From the NCBI GenBank assembly GCA_017302435.1, contig JAFLDL010000018.1, positions 1-64,000 on the forward strand: 64,000 nt of DNA. Reading direction: 5' to 3'. The notes below the pieces were generated by a model, which made no database searches, was not told the origin of the DNA, and saw only the letters and a program-made list of their open reading frames with translations. The DNA is from Candidatus Accumulibacter necessarius (GTDB lineage: Bacteria > Pseudomonadota > Gammaproteobacteria > Burkholderiales > Rhodocyclaceae). A program made the position numbers and the translations under genes. Shown piece by piece: positions 27,103-37,495 of this stretch; within the stretch, counting starts at the first letter, position 1; the number at the start of each line of letters is the position of its first letter.

Positions 27103-28737
27103 ATGAGTACCACCCTCAGCGAGTCGTCGAACGAAAGCCGGTTCCCACCCGAAATCCTGCGTGACATCGCCAGGCGTCGCACCTTTGCGATCATTTCGCA
27201 CCCCGACGCCGGCAAGACAACGCTGACCGAAAAACTGCTGCTTTTCGGCGGTGCCATCCAGCTCGCCGGTACGGTCAAGGGGCGCAAGAGCGCCCGCCAT
27301 GCCACTTCGGACTGGATGGAAGTGGAAAAGCAACGCGGCATTTCGGTGACCAGCTCGGTGATGCAGTTCGAGTACCAACAGCACACCATAAACCTGCTCG
27401 ACACCCCTGGCCACGAGGATTTTTCCGAGGACACCTACCGCGTCCTTACCGCCGTCGACGCGGCGGTCATGGTGATCGACGCTGCCAAGGGCGTTGAGGC
27501 GCAGACCATCAAGCTGCTCAACGTCTGTCGTATGCGCAATACGCCAATCATCACTTTCGTCAACAAGTTGGACCGTGAAGTGCGCGACCCCTTCGAACTG
27601 CTCGAGGAGATCGAATCGGTACTTGGCATCGAGTGCGCACCGATCACCTGGCCGATCGGCATGGGCAAAACTTTTCGCGGGGTATATCACCTTCTCGATG
27701 ACCGTCTGCTACACTTTGCCGCCGGCGAGGAGCGCCGTAGCGAATCGGAGCGGCTCGATGGCCTGGACAATCCGCTCCTTGATGCCCAGTTTCCGGCAGA
27801 GGTCGACAAGCTGCGCGAGGATGTTGACCTGATTCAGAACGCGAGCAGCCCTTTCGACCTGGTCGGCTTTCTCGCCGGGCGGCAATCCCCGGTGTTTTTC
27901 GGCTCGGCAATCAACAACTTCGGCGTCCAGGAGATTCTGCAGGCGCTGCTTGACTGGGCTCCGGCGCCACAGGAGCGCGACGGTGGTACGCGCTTGGTGC
28001 AACCCGGGGAGGCTGCCTTCAGCGGCTTCGTGTTCAAGATCCAGGCCAACATGGACCCCAAACACCGCGACCGCATTGCCTTCTTCCGCGTGTGCTCCGG
28101 TCGCTACGCGCCGGGCATGAAGGTCAGACACATTCGTCTCGATCGTGAGATGAAGCTGGGCAACGTGCTGACCTTCATGGCCAACGAACGTCTCCTGATG
28201 GAGGACGCCGTCGCCGGTGACATCATCGGCATTCACAACCATGGCAACCTGCACATCGGAGACTGCCTGAGCGAAGGCGAGACTCTTGGCTTCAAGGGCA
28301 TCCCCTACTTCTCGCCCGAACTCTTCCGCGCTGCGCGGCTGCGTGACCCTCTGAAGAGCAAGCAGTTACTCAAGGGCCTGAAGGAGCTCGGCGAAGAGGG
28401 GGCGATCCAGGTATTCGAGAACCTCGCCAGCGGCGCGCTGCTGCTCGGCGCGGTAGGTAACCTGCAATTCGAGGTGGTCGCCCAGCGTCTGCAGACCGAG
28501 TACAAGGTCGACGCGATTTTCGAGTCGGCCGACATCTACACTGCGCGCTGGCTGACTTTTCCCGACGACACCACGCGACGCAATTTCGAGCGCGAGCAAC
28601 TCCACCGCATGGCCAAGGATGTGGACGGCAATCCGGTTTACCTGGCGAGCACGCGCTACAACCTCGAGGTGACGAGCGAGAAGTGGGGCCGTGTCGGCTT
28701 CCATGACTCGCGGGAGCACGGGCAGTTGTTCGCTTGA
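27103..28737 (+). CDS. prfC: Peptide chain release factor 3
   Basis: 544 residues, translational GTPase. G1 is [16 protein letters not shown]3 is [14 protein letters not shown] and G4 is NKLD; the residues between them ([24 protein letters not shown]) are the RF3 switch I region. Domains II/III include [25 protein letters not shown]3 recycles RF1/RF2 from the ribosome after termination. I chose ATG 27103 (MSTTLSESS); a frame reaching back to 26770 overlaps kdpE and adds non-homologous residues. Confidence 0.95.
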   Translation: MSTTLSESSNESRFPPEILRDIARRRTFAIISHPDAGKTTLTEKLLLFGGAIQLAGTVKGRKSARHATSDWMEVEKQRGISVTSSVMQFEYQQHTINLLDTPGHEDFSEDTYRVLTAVDAAVMVIDAAKGVEAQTIKLLNVCRMRNTPIITFVNKLDREVRDPFELLEEIESVLGIECAPITWPIGMGKTFRGVYHLLDDRLLHFAAGEERRSESERLDGLDNPLLDAQFPAEVDKLREDVDLIQNASSPFDLVGFLAGRQSPVFFGSAINNFGVQEILQALLDWAPAPQERDGGTRLVQPGEAAFSGFVFKIQANMDPKHRDRIAFFRVCSGRYAPGMKVRHIRLDREMKLGNVLTFMANERLLMEDAVAGDIIGIHNHGNLHIGDCLSEGETLGFKGIPYFSPELFRAARLRDPLKSKQLLKGLKELGEEGAIQVFENLASGALLLGAVGNLQFEVVAQRLQTEYKVDAIFESADIYTARWLTFPDDTTRRNFEREQLHRMAKDVDGNPVYLASTRYNLEVTSEKWGRVGFHDSREHGQLFA

Positions 28738-28864
28738 ACATGGACGCTGCCAGAGCTCCTCAGTCCTGCAGCGTTGCTGCAGTCAACCCCGGCCACCGCA
28801 AAGCGGAAGTCTGGGCGCCTGGACCGGCCCGTCAGACTCTACCCAACCCGAAACGGAGCCAGCC

Positions 28865-29563
28865 ATGGCGGAATCTCCCGATAGTCCACGAGTACTGAGT
28901 TTTCTTGAGGCGCGGATACTTGGCGTGCTGATCGAAAAGGAAAAGACGACCCCTGACACCTATCCTCTGACACTGAACAGTCTGACCGCCGGCTGCAATC
29001 AGAAATCCGCACGCGACCCGGTGATCAGCGTAGCGGAAAGTGAGGTCCAGGCGGCACTCGAAGATCTGCGCAGCCGCGTTCTGGTGCTTGAAACCTATGG
29101 GGCCTCCGGTCGCGTATTGCGCTATGCGCAGAACTTCGGCAGGGTGTATGGCCTTCCCGCAGCGAGCGTCGCGTTACTCGCGACCCTGGCACTGCGCGGC
29201 GAGCAAACCGTCAGCGAATTGCGCGCCAACAGCGAGCGCCTTTACCGCTTCGACGACAGCTCATCGGTGGAGGCTTACCTGGAAGAATTGGCCGGGCGCA
29301 GCAGCGGCGCGCTAGTCATCAGGTTGCCCCGGCAGACAGGCTCGCGCGAACATCGTTGGGCACATCTGTTGTGTGGGGCCGCCACGCCGCAGGCTGAAAA
29401 GGAGGCCTCCTCGCACGCGGATGTCGAGGAACAGACCGGACTGGTTGAAAGAGTCGCCCGGCTGGAACTCGAGGTTGCCGAACTCCGGACAGCTCTCAAG
29501 GTACTCCTTTGCCAACCGGGCGAACTCGCAGATCGGGGGGACAAACCTCAGCACGGCGCCTGA
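28865..29563 (+). CDS. yceH: YceH family protein (DUF480)
   Basis: 232 residues. The sequence LEARILGVLIEKEKTTPDTYPLTLNSL followed by GCNQKSARDPV is the YceH/DUF480 hallmark. The fold is two winged-helix domains with a C-terminal coiled-coil-like segment (LVERVARLELEVAELRTALKVLL). Function is not established. The gene starts at ATG 28865, 127 bases after prfC on the same strand. Length is usual for the family. Confidence 0.88.
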   Translation: MAESPDSPRVLSFLEARILGVLIEKEKTTPDTYPLTLNSLTAGCNQKSARDPVISVAESEVQAALEDLRSRVLVLETYGASGRVLRYAQNFGRVYGLPAASVALLATLALRGEQTVSELRANSERLYRFDDSSSVEAYLEELAGRSSGALVIRLPRQTGSREHRWAHLLCGAATPQAEKEASSHADVEEQTGLVERVARLELEVAELRTALKVLLCQPGELADRGDKPQHGA

Positions 29564-29691
29564 CGGAAGGATCGCCACTCGCTGCGGGCGTCGCCGTCAC
29601 CTGGCGCCCTGGCAGGCACTGCGCGCCCTGGCCAGAATTGCCGCACGGCTGGACTACCCATTGGCCGGGGTGGAAATAGTTTCCCTGTCCG

Positions 29692-30849
29692 TCAGGCATC
29701 CACCGCAACAGCCTGAGCCAGAAAGTCTATTTTCTTTTGCAGATCGTCGTCCGAATCGGGATAGCGCTGGGCAATCGACCGGAACTCGTCCGCTATCTCA
29801 ACAAAGGCGTCGACGACGTCGGGGTCGAAATGGCTTCCACGACCCTCGACGATGATCTGGGTCGCCTGCTCGTGTGTCATTCGATCCTTGTAGACCCGCC
29901 GGCTGATCAGAGCATCGTAGACGTCGGCCACCGCCATCAGGCGAGCGGACGCCGGGATCGTGTCACCGGCAATGGCTCCCGGATAGCCGCTGCCGTCCCA
30001 TCTTTCCTGATGACAAAGGGCAATCTCCTTGGCAATGGTGAGAAACTCGACAGGCTTGCCCAGCCAGTCCTCAGCAAGCTGAATGGCATCGCGACCAAGC
30101 AGGGTATGGTTTTTCATGATCTCCATTTCCTGCGGCTCAAAACGCCCCGGCTTCAACAGAATGCGGTCCGGTATGCCGACCTTGCCAATATCGTGCAAGG
30201 GTGCCGACTTGAATAGCACCTTGATATTCTGGTCGGTGAGGAAATTCGAGAAGCGTGGATGGGGCCGCAACTTCTCCGCCAGGGCCTTCACGTACCGTTG
30301 GGTGCGCAGGAGATGTTTGCCGGTTTCCGAATCCCGGGTCTCGGCCAGCGATGCCATGGCAAGAATGGTGACGTCCTGAATCGCCTCGAGTTCGCTGGTT
30401 CGTCGGGCCACTTCGGCTTCAAGGAAGTCGTTCTGGCTACGCAGGAAATCGGCGCTGGCTTTGAGCGACAACTGCGTCGCAACGCGCGCCATCAGGATCG
30501 GCGGACTGATGGGCTTGGTAATGTAGTCAACCGCACCCAGCGCCAGGCCCTTCTGCTCGTCCTCGACTTCCGATCTCGCGGTCAGGAAGACGACGGGGAT
30601 GTCGCGCGTCCGTGGGCTGGCTTTCAGCCGTCGACACACCTCATAGCCGTCGATGTCGGGCATCATCACATCGAGCAGAATCAGATCGGGGGGCGTTGCC
30701 GACGCGGCAATCCTGAGTGCCTTGTCGCCGTGGTTGGCGACCTTGACCTTGTAGCTATTCTTGAGCAACGCCGACATCAGCGACAGGTTATCCGGCGTGT
30801 CATCGACCACGAGGACGGTGGCCCTATCGTTGAAGTAGTGAGTATCCAT
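29692..30849 (-). CDS. Response regulator with HD-GYP phosphodiesterase domain
   Basis: 385 residues. The N-terminal receiver domain has VLVVDDTPDN and phospho-acceptor in DLILLDVMMPDIDGYEV, plus YITKPIS. A coiled-coil linker precedes the HD-GYP domain with HD pair PLHDIGKVGIPD, the metal-site histidine in NHTLLGRDA, and CHQERWDGSGYPG, in which the GYP signature is intact. Such proteins hydrolyse cyclic di-GMP. The gene follows the hybrid kinase by 17 bases, so it is probably the kinase's output. Start is ATG 30849; an upstream TTG at 30870 overlapping the kinase stop is possible. Confidence 0.92.
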   Translation of the reverse strand: MDTHYFNDRATVLVVDDTPDNLSLMSALLKNSYKVKVANHGDKALRIAASATPPDLILLDVMMPDIDGYEVCRRLKASPRTRDIPVVFLTARSEVEDEQKGLALGAVDYITKPISPPILMARVATQLSLKASADFLRSQNDFLEAEVARRTSELEAIQDVTILAMASLAETRDSETGKHLLRTQRYVKALAEKLRPHPRFSNFLTDQNIKVLFKSAPLHDIGKVGIPDRILLKPGRFEPQEMEIMKNHTLLGRDAIQLAEDWLGKPVEFLTIAKEIALCHQERWDGSGYPGAIAGDTIPASARLMAVADVYDALISRRVYKDRMTHEQATQIIVEGRGSHFDPDVVDAFVEIADEFRSIAQRYPDSDDDLQKKIDFLAQAVAVDA

Positions 30850-30866
30850 ACCAGCATCTACCCTGT

Positions 30867-33800
30867 TCAAATTGCGATCCCGGCAGCACCGGCGCTCGTC
30901 CGTAGCGCTGCCAGTCCGGCTTCATACTCGAAGCCCCGAACAGCACTCTCAAGCGTCCGATAGCTGCCGCCAAAAGCGGCCTTCAGCAACGCTGCCTCGG
31001 CATCAAGAACGTAGCCCGCTTCGGCATCGCTTTCGGCGAGCAACACCGCCAACTGGCGACACACCCGACTCAGCCGCCACCGATCGACGGCTGTCGCCTC
31101 CTCGCCGATCGCTTCGGACGGCAGCCAGGCGACCAGGTCGCTGATCAGTACCCTCAGCATTCTAGCGGCAGATTCAAGCAGCACATCCACGTGGATTCGC
31201 TCTCGTTTTTGGCTGATTGCTGATTCCAGTCGTTCCGCCTCGGCTCTCAGTCCGTTGGCGCCGATATTGCCGGCAAGGCCCTTGAGCGTGTGCGTCAGAC
31301 GCTCAGCCGTGCCCCAGTCGCCAGCGTCGAGAGCGGCGGCGATTTCGGCGGCCACATGCTGTTGTCCGGCGGCAAACTTGCGCAGCATCGACAGGTAGAG
31401 ATCTTTCTTGCCGAGCACACGTCGCAGGCCATTGACCGTGTCGAGGCCACGAACATGCCGCGCCGCTTCGAATTGCGGATCGGATTCCGTGCTTCCAGGC
31501 GGCCGCTGCGCTGGATGCTTCGGCTTGACCCATCTGAGCAGTGCTTCCCAGAGTTCGTCGGGCTCAATCGGCTTGGCAACAAAATCGACCATGCCCGCCG
31601 CGAGACATTTTTGCCGGTCAGACGGCATGGCGTTGGCCGTCATGGCGACGATCGGCAGGTCCGAGTGCTCAGCGAGCTTCCTGATCGCCAGCGTTGCCGT
31701 CGCCCCATCCATGATTGGCATGTGCATGTCCATCAACACGATGTCGTAGGCGCCCTCACGGACCTTATTGACCGCCACCGCACCGTCCTCGGCCAGGTCG
31801 ACGACAAGACCGGCGCTGGCAAGCAACTCGCTTGCAACCTCCTGGTTCAGTTCGTTGTCCTCGACCAGGAGGACGCGCGCACCCTCGATGGCAGAGAGGC
31901 GCGGGTCTGCCAGCGCCGGAGAGGTCAATTGCCCAAGTGACTCGCCCTGCCCGCCACCAATCAGGCGAATGGCGCTGTCGAACAGCAGGGAGGCATTGAC
32001 TGGCTTGAGGAGAATGTCCCTGATGCCGGCTGCCGTGGCGCGCCCGAGCAACTGCTCAGAGCTGTCGGCGGTGATGATGACCAGATGCGGAGCGGGCGAT
32101 AGCCCCAGTGAGAGAATCTTGCGAGCGGTCTCGATGCCGTCCATTCCTGGCATCAGCCAGTCGAGAAAAACGATCTCGTACGGTTCCGCTGCCGCCGCCA
32201 TGGATACGGCCTCAACGGCCGCCTGGCCAGAAGAACGGTCGCTGACGACGAAAGTCATCGCGGTCAGCAGATCGCGGATGACGCCCCGCGCGCTATCGTT
32301 ATCGTCAACCACCAGGACTCGCCGACCGCGCAGGTCAGGCGTGGGCAGGAGCGTTCGTGTTGCCTGCACGGCCCGGCCTACGCGGACGGTAAACCAGAAT
32401 GTCGAGCCCTTGCCATGTTCGCTGCGCACACCGACGTCACCGCCCATCAGTTCAACGAGCTTTTTGGAAATCGCCAGACCCAGCCCAGTACCGCCAAATC
32501 GCCGGGTGGTCGAGATATCGGCCTGGGAAAAGCTCTGGAACAGGCGCCCCATCTGCTCCTCGGTCAACCCTATCCCCGTATCCTGGACGGCAAAGTGCAG
32601 CAAGAGGTTCTCGCCACCGTTTTCGCGGACGCTGACGCGAATATCAACTTCACCCTCCTCGGTAAATTTGATCGCGTTGTTGGTGTAATTGATCAACACC
32701 TGCCCCAGACGCAGCGGATCGCCAATCAACAGCGACGGCACCGCGGGATCGACGTCAAAAACCACTTCAAGACCCTTGGCGCTCGCTTTGCCAACGATCA
32801 GGTTAGCGACGGTGTCGAGCACCTCTTCGAGCGCGAACTCCGTCTGCTCAACCGTCAGTTTGCCGGCCTCAACCTTGGAAAAATCGAGGACATCATTGAC
32901 GATCCCGAGCAAATGCTGGCCGGAATCCTGGATTTTTTTCACGTAGTCGCGCTGGCGCGGCGTGAGGTCAGTCTTGAGAACCAAATGCGACATGCCGATG
33001 ATGGCATTCATCGGAGTGCGAATCTCGTGGCTCATGTTGGCCAGAAAGCTGCTCTTCATCCTGGTCGTTTCTTCAGCCAGTTCCTTTGAGCGCTGCATCG
33101 CCTCGGCCGCTTCGCGCTCCTTGGTCACATCCTCGAACATCCATACCGTTCCCTGCGCCAACTTGGCAGCATCGACGGCTCGGCCGCTGATTCGACACCA
33201 GAAGCGCGATCCGTCCTTGCGCTGAAGTTCCATCACGCGTTTGATGATGTCACCGCGCATCAGGTCGTCGTCGGACTCGCCGATACTGTCAGGGTATTCG
33301 TCGGGCACACAAACCCGGGTCGCCTGACCAATCAGTTCATCGGGAGCATAGGCGAGCAGTTCCTCAAGCCGCCGGTTGACATTGACGAAGGTATTATTCC
33401 TGATAAAGGCGATACCGAGGCTTGCGGTGGCAAAGATTGCGGTCTGCTCTTCATGGGCTTGGCGGATCCGTTCCTCGGCTGCCCGGCGCTCGGTGATGTC
33501 GCGCAAGACCACCACCGTACCCACCAGAACACCGGCCTTGTAAAAGGGAGTCGTGGCATATTCAACCAGCAGCGGCGTACCATCCTTGCGCCACAGCACC
33601 TCGTTATCCACCTTGCGCGCTAGCCCGTCCAGCGACGTCAGATACATCGGACAGCGCTCATAGGGAAAGGCCGCTCCGTCAGGGTACGCGTAGTGTACCC
33701 GCGCGTGAAAAGGCGTACCGAGAAGCTCTTCCCTGCCATAGCCGAGCAAGCCAAGAACGGCCGGGTTGGCAAAGATCAGGCGCCCGTCGCCATCGAGACC

Positions 33801-35213
33801 GAGAATACCGTCGCTCACCGACCCCAGGATCAGTCTACTGTGCTCCTCCATGGCTGCCAGTTCGACCGCCTGCTTTTCCAGTTGTGCCGCCTGTTCCTGC
33901 TTCGCCTCCAGCAGCCTCTGGGTGCGCGTGCTTCGCTCGATGATTTCAAGGCTCATCGCGACGATCGGCAGCAAACCGTCGAGGACCAACCTTTCATCCT
34001 CGGAGAACGGCCTGGACGCGGCCAGCTCGATCACCGCCAACGACCGCCCGGAGCGCATCACCGGTACCAGCAGAACGGCCTTCGCCGGCGCCGACGTCTG
34101 CCCAGGACTCAAGCTGTCGTTGGCCGCAAGGGAGTCGCCAACCAGCAGCGGCGTGCCCTCTACGGCACAGCGCCCAACTGGGCCTTCACCGGCTCTGATC
34201 ACCTCTGATTCGTGGGTGCGATCGGCCCCATACGTGGCGATCAGCTTCAAGATCTGGCGATCTTCAGTCACGATGAAAAACGCTCCTTCCACCGCACGGA
34301 GCAGCGGACTCAGGCTTTCCATAAGCTTCCGGGCAAGCTCGGTAAAAGAGCTGGCCTGTTGCAGTTCGCGGGAGATCGAAGCGATGTTTGTCCGTATCCA
34401 GCGTTGCGCCGCCATCCTTTGGTAAACATCCTGCAGGATGGCGACTCCGCGCCCAATCTCGCCGATCTCGTTCGGCTGATTCTGGCAGGGAATCGTCTGA
34501 CCCAGCTTCCCTTCCGACAGGCTCACAATGCTGTCGCGAAGCCGCCGCAGTGGGAGAGCAATCGAGCGAGCAAGAATGAATGCGGAAAGGAGCAGCAGGA
34601 TGAGGCACCCGGCAACAAAGTAGATCGCCTGTTGCCGTTCGTCGCGATAGATTTCGATCGCGCGCTCGTGCATGGCCAAGGCACTCGCAGACGAGGACTT
34701 GCTGATCTGATCAAGTCGTTCTGCCAGGAGCGGCGCCGGATTACCCGGAGCGGAATCAAAAGTTCGCCGCCGTGCGGCATCCGAAGCACCAGATCCCGAA
34801 TGTTCGAGGGTCACTGCCCGGTACGCCACCAACTCTTCATAGAGCGCCTGCGCATCCGTCACGTCCTGCTGCTCCCCCGCATAGGACGCTCGCAAGCCAC
34901 GCACCCCATCGAAGAATCGAGCGTCGCAGCGACCAAGCTCGCGCTCCAGTTGTTCCCGCTTTTCCTGGTCTTCTTCCCGCAGGAGATCACGCAGGAGGTG
35001 CCGCATTCTCAGCAGTTCGTACTGCATGTCCTTGACGGTACTGAGGCTGCTGTGTGGATAGTGGTAGAAACTGCGGTTGATCTCGGCCAGAGTCTGCAAC
35101 TGAGGAAAGATGGACAGACCGACGGCCAGCACGGCCAGCATGGCGAGGACTGCAAAGCCGAGCATGCGACGGGACACCGTCAGTCGCTCAAGATAGGCAG
35201 TCAGGATCTCCAA
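30867..35213 (-). CDS. Hybrid sensor histidine kinase (HAMP-GAF-PAS-PAS-HisKA-HATPase-REC-REC-HPt)
   Basis: 1,448 residues. Approximate order: membrane segment 16-38, periplasmic loop to ~195, second membrane segment ~197-215, HAMP to ~270, GAF ~275-430, PAS ~455-580, PAS ~585-700, HisKA with NMSHEIRTPMNAIIG (~725), HATPase with NYTNNAIKFTEEG and FGGTGLGLAISKKL, REC1 with IVFLDWLMPGMDG, REC2 with IVLMDMHMPIMDG, and C-terminal HPt with THTLKGLAGNIGA. This is a full internal phosphorelay. The start is TTG 35213, supported by GGAG five bases upstream; the next Met would truncate the first membrane helix. The HD-GYP regulator 17 bases downstream is the likely final acceptor. The stimulus is unknown. 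Confidence 0.93.
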   Translation of the reverse strand: MEILTAYLERLTVSRRMLGFAVLAMLAVLAVGLSIFPQLQTLAEINRSFYHYPHSSLSTVKDMQYELLRMRHLLRDLLREEDQEKREQLERELGRCDARFFDGVRGLRASYAGEQQDVTDAQALYEELVAYRAVTLEHSGSGASDAARRRTFDSAPGNPAPLLAERLDQISKSSSASALAMHERAIEIYRDERQQAIYFVAGCLILLLLSAFILARSIALPLRRLRDSIVSLSEGKLGQTIPCQNQPNEIGEIGRGVAILQDVYQRMAAQRWIRTNIASISRELQQASSFTELARKLMESLSPLLRAVEGAFFIVTEDRQILKLIATYGADRTHESEVIRAGEGPVGRCAVEGTPLLVGDSLAANDSLSPGQTSAPAKAVLLVPVMRSGRSLAVIELAASRPFSEDERLVLDGLLPIVAMSLEIIERSTRTQRLLEAKQEQAAQLEKQAVELAAMEEHSRLILGSVSDGILGLDGDGRLIFANPAVLGLLGYGREELLGTPFHARVHYAYPDGAAFPYERCPMYLTSLDGLARKVDNEVLWRKDGTPLLVEYATTPFYKAGVLVGTVVVLRDITERRAAEERIRQAHEEQTAIFATASLGIAFIRNNTFVNVNRRLEELLAYAPDELIGQATRVCVPDEYPDSIGESDDDLMRGDIIKRVMELQRKDGSRFWCRISGRAVDAAKLAQGTVWMFEDVTKEREAAEAMQRSKELAEETTRMKSSFLANMSHEIRTPMNAIIGMSHLVLKTDLTPRQRDYVKKIQDSGQHLLGIVNDVLDFSKVEAGKLTVEQTEFALEEVLDTVANLIVGKASAKGLEVVFDVDPAVPSLLIGDPLRLGQVLINYTNNAIKFTEEGEVDIRVSVRENGGENLLLHFAVQDTGIGLTEEQMGRLFQSFSQADISTTRRFGGTGLGLAISKKLVELMGGDVGVRSEHGKGSTFWFTVRVGRAVQATRTLLPTPDLRGRRVLVVDDNDSARGVIRDLLTAMTFVVSDRSSGQAAVEAVSMAAAAEPYEIVFLDWLMPGMDGIETARKILSLGLSPAPHLVIITADSSEQLLGRATAAGIRDILLKPVNASLLFDSAIRLIGGGQGESLGQLTSPALADPRLSAIEGARVLLVEDNELNQEVASELLASAGLVVDLAEDGAVAVNKVREGAYDIVLMDMHMPIMDGATATLAIRKLAEHSDLPIVAMTANAMPSDRQKCLAAGMVDFVAKPIEPDELWEALLRWVKPKHPAQRPPGSTESDPQFEAARHVRGLDTVNGLRRVLGKKDLYLSMLRKFAAGQQHVAAEIAAALDAGDWGTAERLTHTLKGLAGNIGANGLRAEAERLESAISQKRERIHVDVLLESAARMLRVLISDLVAWLPSEAIGEEATAVDRWRLSRVCRQLAVLLAESDAEAGYVLDAEAALLKAAFGGSYRTLESAVRGFEYEAGLAALRTSAGAAGIAI

Positions 35214-35372
35214 GGTGTCTCCGATTGGGCTTCGCAGCGGCCGCGAGAGATGAATTCTGGGCCATTTGCCTTGCGCGGTCCACGGCCGGCCAATGCGGCG
35301 GGCGCCTCCGGTATACCGCCGAAGACGTTCTTCCTACCGGGGCTACGGCCAATCTGCTGCCGGATCGGTCAG

Positions 35373-35933
35373 TTACCAGCGTGCAAGGAGCACCTTCTCC
35401 GCCCAGAGAAGCCCGGTGATGGTCTTTGCATCGGTAATCGCCCCGGCGCGCACCGCTGCCAGCGCATCAGCCAGCGGCAGGCTGAGCACATCAAGAAACT
35501 CGCTGCTGTCGAGCGTCGGTTCCGCTTCGCGCTGGAGACCACGGGCAAGAAAAATCTCGATTCGCTCATCAGAATACCCGACGCAGGGGTGCATCACACC
35601 GAGATGGCGCCATTCCGCCGCGCTGTATCCGGTCTCCTCGAGCAATTCGCGCCTACCCGTGGCAAGGATTTCTTCGCCCGGATCGATCTTTCCGGCAGGC
35701 AGCTCAAGGAAGGACCGGCTTAGTGGATAGCGATACTGACGGACAAAAAGGAGCTGTCCATCGGCGAGTTGCGCAATCACCGCTACCGCCCCCTGATGGC
35801 GGACGTATTCACGCTGGCACTCCTTGCCATCCGGCAAGCGTACCCGGTCGCGACGCAGGTCAAGCAGCTTGCCGCGGAAGATCTGCGTGCTCTCCAATAG
35901 CTCCTCGTAGAGGTGACGGTCATCGTTGTGCAT
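35373..35933 (-). CDS. Nudix hydrolase, ADP-ribose pyrophosphatase type
   Basis: 186 residues. A perfect Nudix box (G-x5-E-x7-R-E-x2-E-E-x-G) runs from GKIDPGEEIL through RRELLEETGY. Residues before it (REYVRHQGAVAVIAQL, LFVRQYRYPLSRSFLELPAG) match the ADP-ribose pyrophosphatase (NudF) subfamily, which cleaves ADP-ribose to AMP and ribose 5-phosphate. It lies just beyond the nuo terminator and is expressed separately. The exact substrate within the subfamily is inferred. Confidence 0.88.
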   Translation of the reverse strand: MHNDDRHLYEELLESTQIFRGKLLDLRRDRVRLPDGKECQREYVRHQGAVAVIAQLADGQLLFVRQYRYPLSRSFLELPAGKIDPGEEILATGRRELLEETGYSAAEWRHLGVMHPCVGYSDERIEIFLARGLQREAEPTLDSSEFLDVLSLPLADALAAVRAGAITDAKTITGLLWAEKVLLARW

Positions 35934-35945
35934 TCCGCAACTCCC

Positions 35946-35974
35946 AATTAAAACGCCCCGACTGGCGGGGCGTT
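35946..35974 (-). terminator. Rho-independent terminator of the nuo operon
   Basis: On the minus strand AACGCCCCG, a five-base loop and CGGGGCGTT form a perfect 9-bp stem (35952-35974), followed by TTTTAATT. It lies 22 bases beyond the nuoN stop and directly before the Nudix gene start. It therefore separates the nuo transcript from the Nudix gene. Confidence 0.88.
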
Positions 35975-35995
35975 CGGATCAAGTGGCCAAACCAA

Positions 35996-37483
35996 TCAGA
36001 GCGACCGCAAGAGCGAGAAAGCGCATAGTGACATCAGCGCCTGCGGGAAGATCCCCAGCAACGCCACGGCCAGGCCGTTCGCCGACATCAGAATCTTCAT
36101 GTCCATCGGTGCGACGATTGGCGCCGTATTGGTCGGTTGATCAAAGTACATGATCTTGACCACACGCAGGTAGTAGAAGCAACCGATCAGAGAGAAGAGG
36201 ACGGCGACAATGGCCAGCCAAAGGTAGCCAGCGGCGACCACGGCCTGCAACACCGAGAATTTGGCAAAGAATCCGACGAAGAACGGCACCCCGGCCATTG
36301 AGAACATCATCATCATCATCACGGCGGCGAACCACGGGCTGCGCTTGTTGAGTCCCTTGAAGTCTTCGAGTTCATCGGATTCGAGACCACCTCGCGCCAG
36401 CAGCAGGATCATGCCGAAAGTGCCGGCACTGGTGAGTACGTAGGTGATGACATAGAACATCGACGAACTGTAGGCGTTGAGCGCAAAGCGCGCGTCGCCA
36501 CCAACAACGCCGGTCACCATTCCGAGCAGCATGAAGCCCATGTGCGAAATCGCCGAATAGGCCAGCATCCGCTTCAGGTTGGTCTGCGCAATGGCGGCAA
36601 TGTTGCCGATGGCCATTGACAGAACCGAGAGCAGGATCAGCATCGTCTGCCAGTCCTGGGCAAGGACAATCAGCCCGTTCACCAACAGGCGGATGACCAT
36701 CGCAAAGGCAGCCAGCTTAGGTGCAGTGGCAATGAACAGCGTGACCGCCGTCGGCGCGCCATGATAGACGTCGGGAATCCACATGTGGAAAGGGACGACG
36801 CCGAGCTTGAAGGCCAGGCCGGAAACCAGGAAGACCAGGCCGAACACGAGGATTGACTTGTCCGCCTGCCCCGTGTAAAGGCGCTCGGCGATGGTCGTGA
36901 TCTCCAGCGTACCAGTCGCTCCGTAGATCATTGACATGCCGTACAACAGGAGACCGGAAGCCAGCGCGCCAAGAACGAAGAACTTCATCGCGGCTTCGGT
37001 TGCCGGTACCGAATCACGATTCATCGCCACCAGGGCGTAGAGAGAGAGCGACAGCAACTCGAGACCGATATAGACAGTGACCAGATGGTTGGCTGAAATC
37101 ATGACCATCATGCCGAGGGTCGCAAACAGTACCAAAGAGTAATACTCGCCGCGGGCCATCTGTTCCCGCTCGAGGATGTAGCCTCGCGAATAAAACAGAA
37201 CCACAATCACTGTCAGGTAAAGAAGCAGCTTCAGCAGGTCACCCATCAGGTCACCGACGTACATGTTGCTGAACGTGTAGGCAATTTCACCCGAACTCGT
37301 GGCAAAGGTAACCACGGCCGCTCCAATCAGGGTCAACTGCGTGGCAACGAACGTCACCGTCCTTTTCCTGTCCTTGACAAAAAGGTCCAGGATTAGGATC
37401 AGGCAAGCCATCAGCAACATGAAGATCTCCGCGCTGGCAAGGCGGAGGTCCGGCATCTGGAACTGCATTTCGGCAAGAGTCAT
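35996..37483 (-). CDS. nuoN: NADH-quinone oxidoreductase subunit N
   Basis: 495 residues, about 14 membrane helices, antiporter-like proton-pumping subunit of complex I. Conserved core: [14 protein letters not shown], the charged helix [25 protein letters not shown] with its Lys, and [19 protein letters not shown] start at ATG 37483; the open frame continues to a TTG next to the nuoM stop. It is the last gene of nuoA-N, followed by a strong terminator. Confidence 0.95.
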   Translation of the reverse strand: MTLAEMQFQMPDLRLASAEIFMLLMACLILILDLFVKDRKRTVTFVATQLTLIGAAVVTFATSSGEIAYTFSNMYVGDLMGDLLKLLLYLTVIVVLFYSRGYILEREQMARGEYYSLVLFATLGMMVMISANHLVTVYIGLELLSLSLYALVAMNRDSVPATEAAMKFFVLGALASGLLLYGMSMIYGATGTLEITTIAERLYTGQADKSILVFGLVFLVSGLAFKLGVVPFHMWIPDVYHGAPTAVTLFIATAPKLAAFAMVIRLLVNGLIVLAQDWQTMLILLSVLSMAIGNIAAIAQTNLKRMLAYSAISHMGFMLLGMVTGVVGGDARFALNAYSSSMFYVITYVLTSAGTFGMILLLARGGLESDELEDFKGLNKRSPWFAAVMMMMMFSMAGVPFFVGFFAKFSVLQAVVAAGYLWLAIVAVLFSLIGCFYYLRVVKIMYFDQPTNTAPIVAPMDMKILMSANGLAVALLGIFPQALMSLCAFSLLRSL

Positions 37484-37495
37484 AGCGGCTACCAA

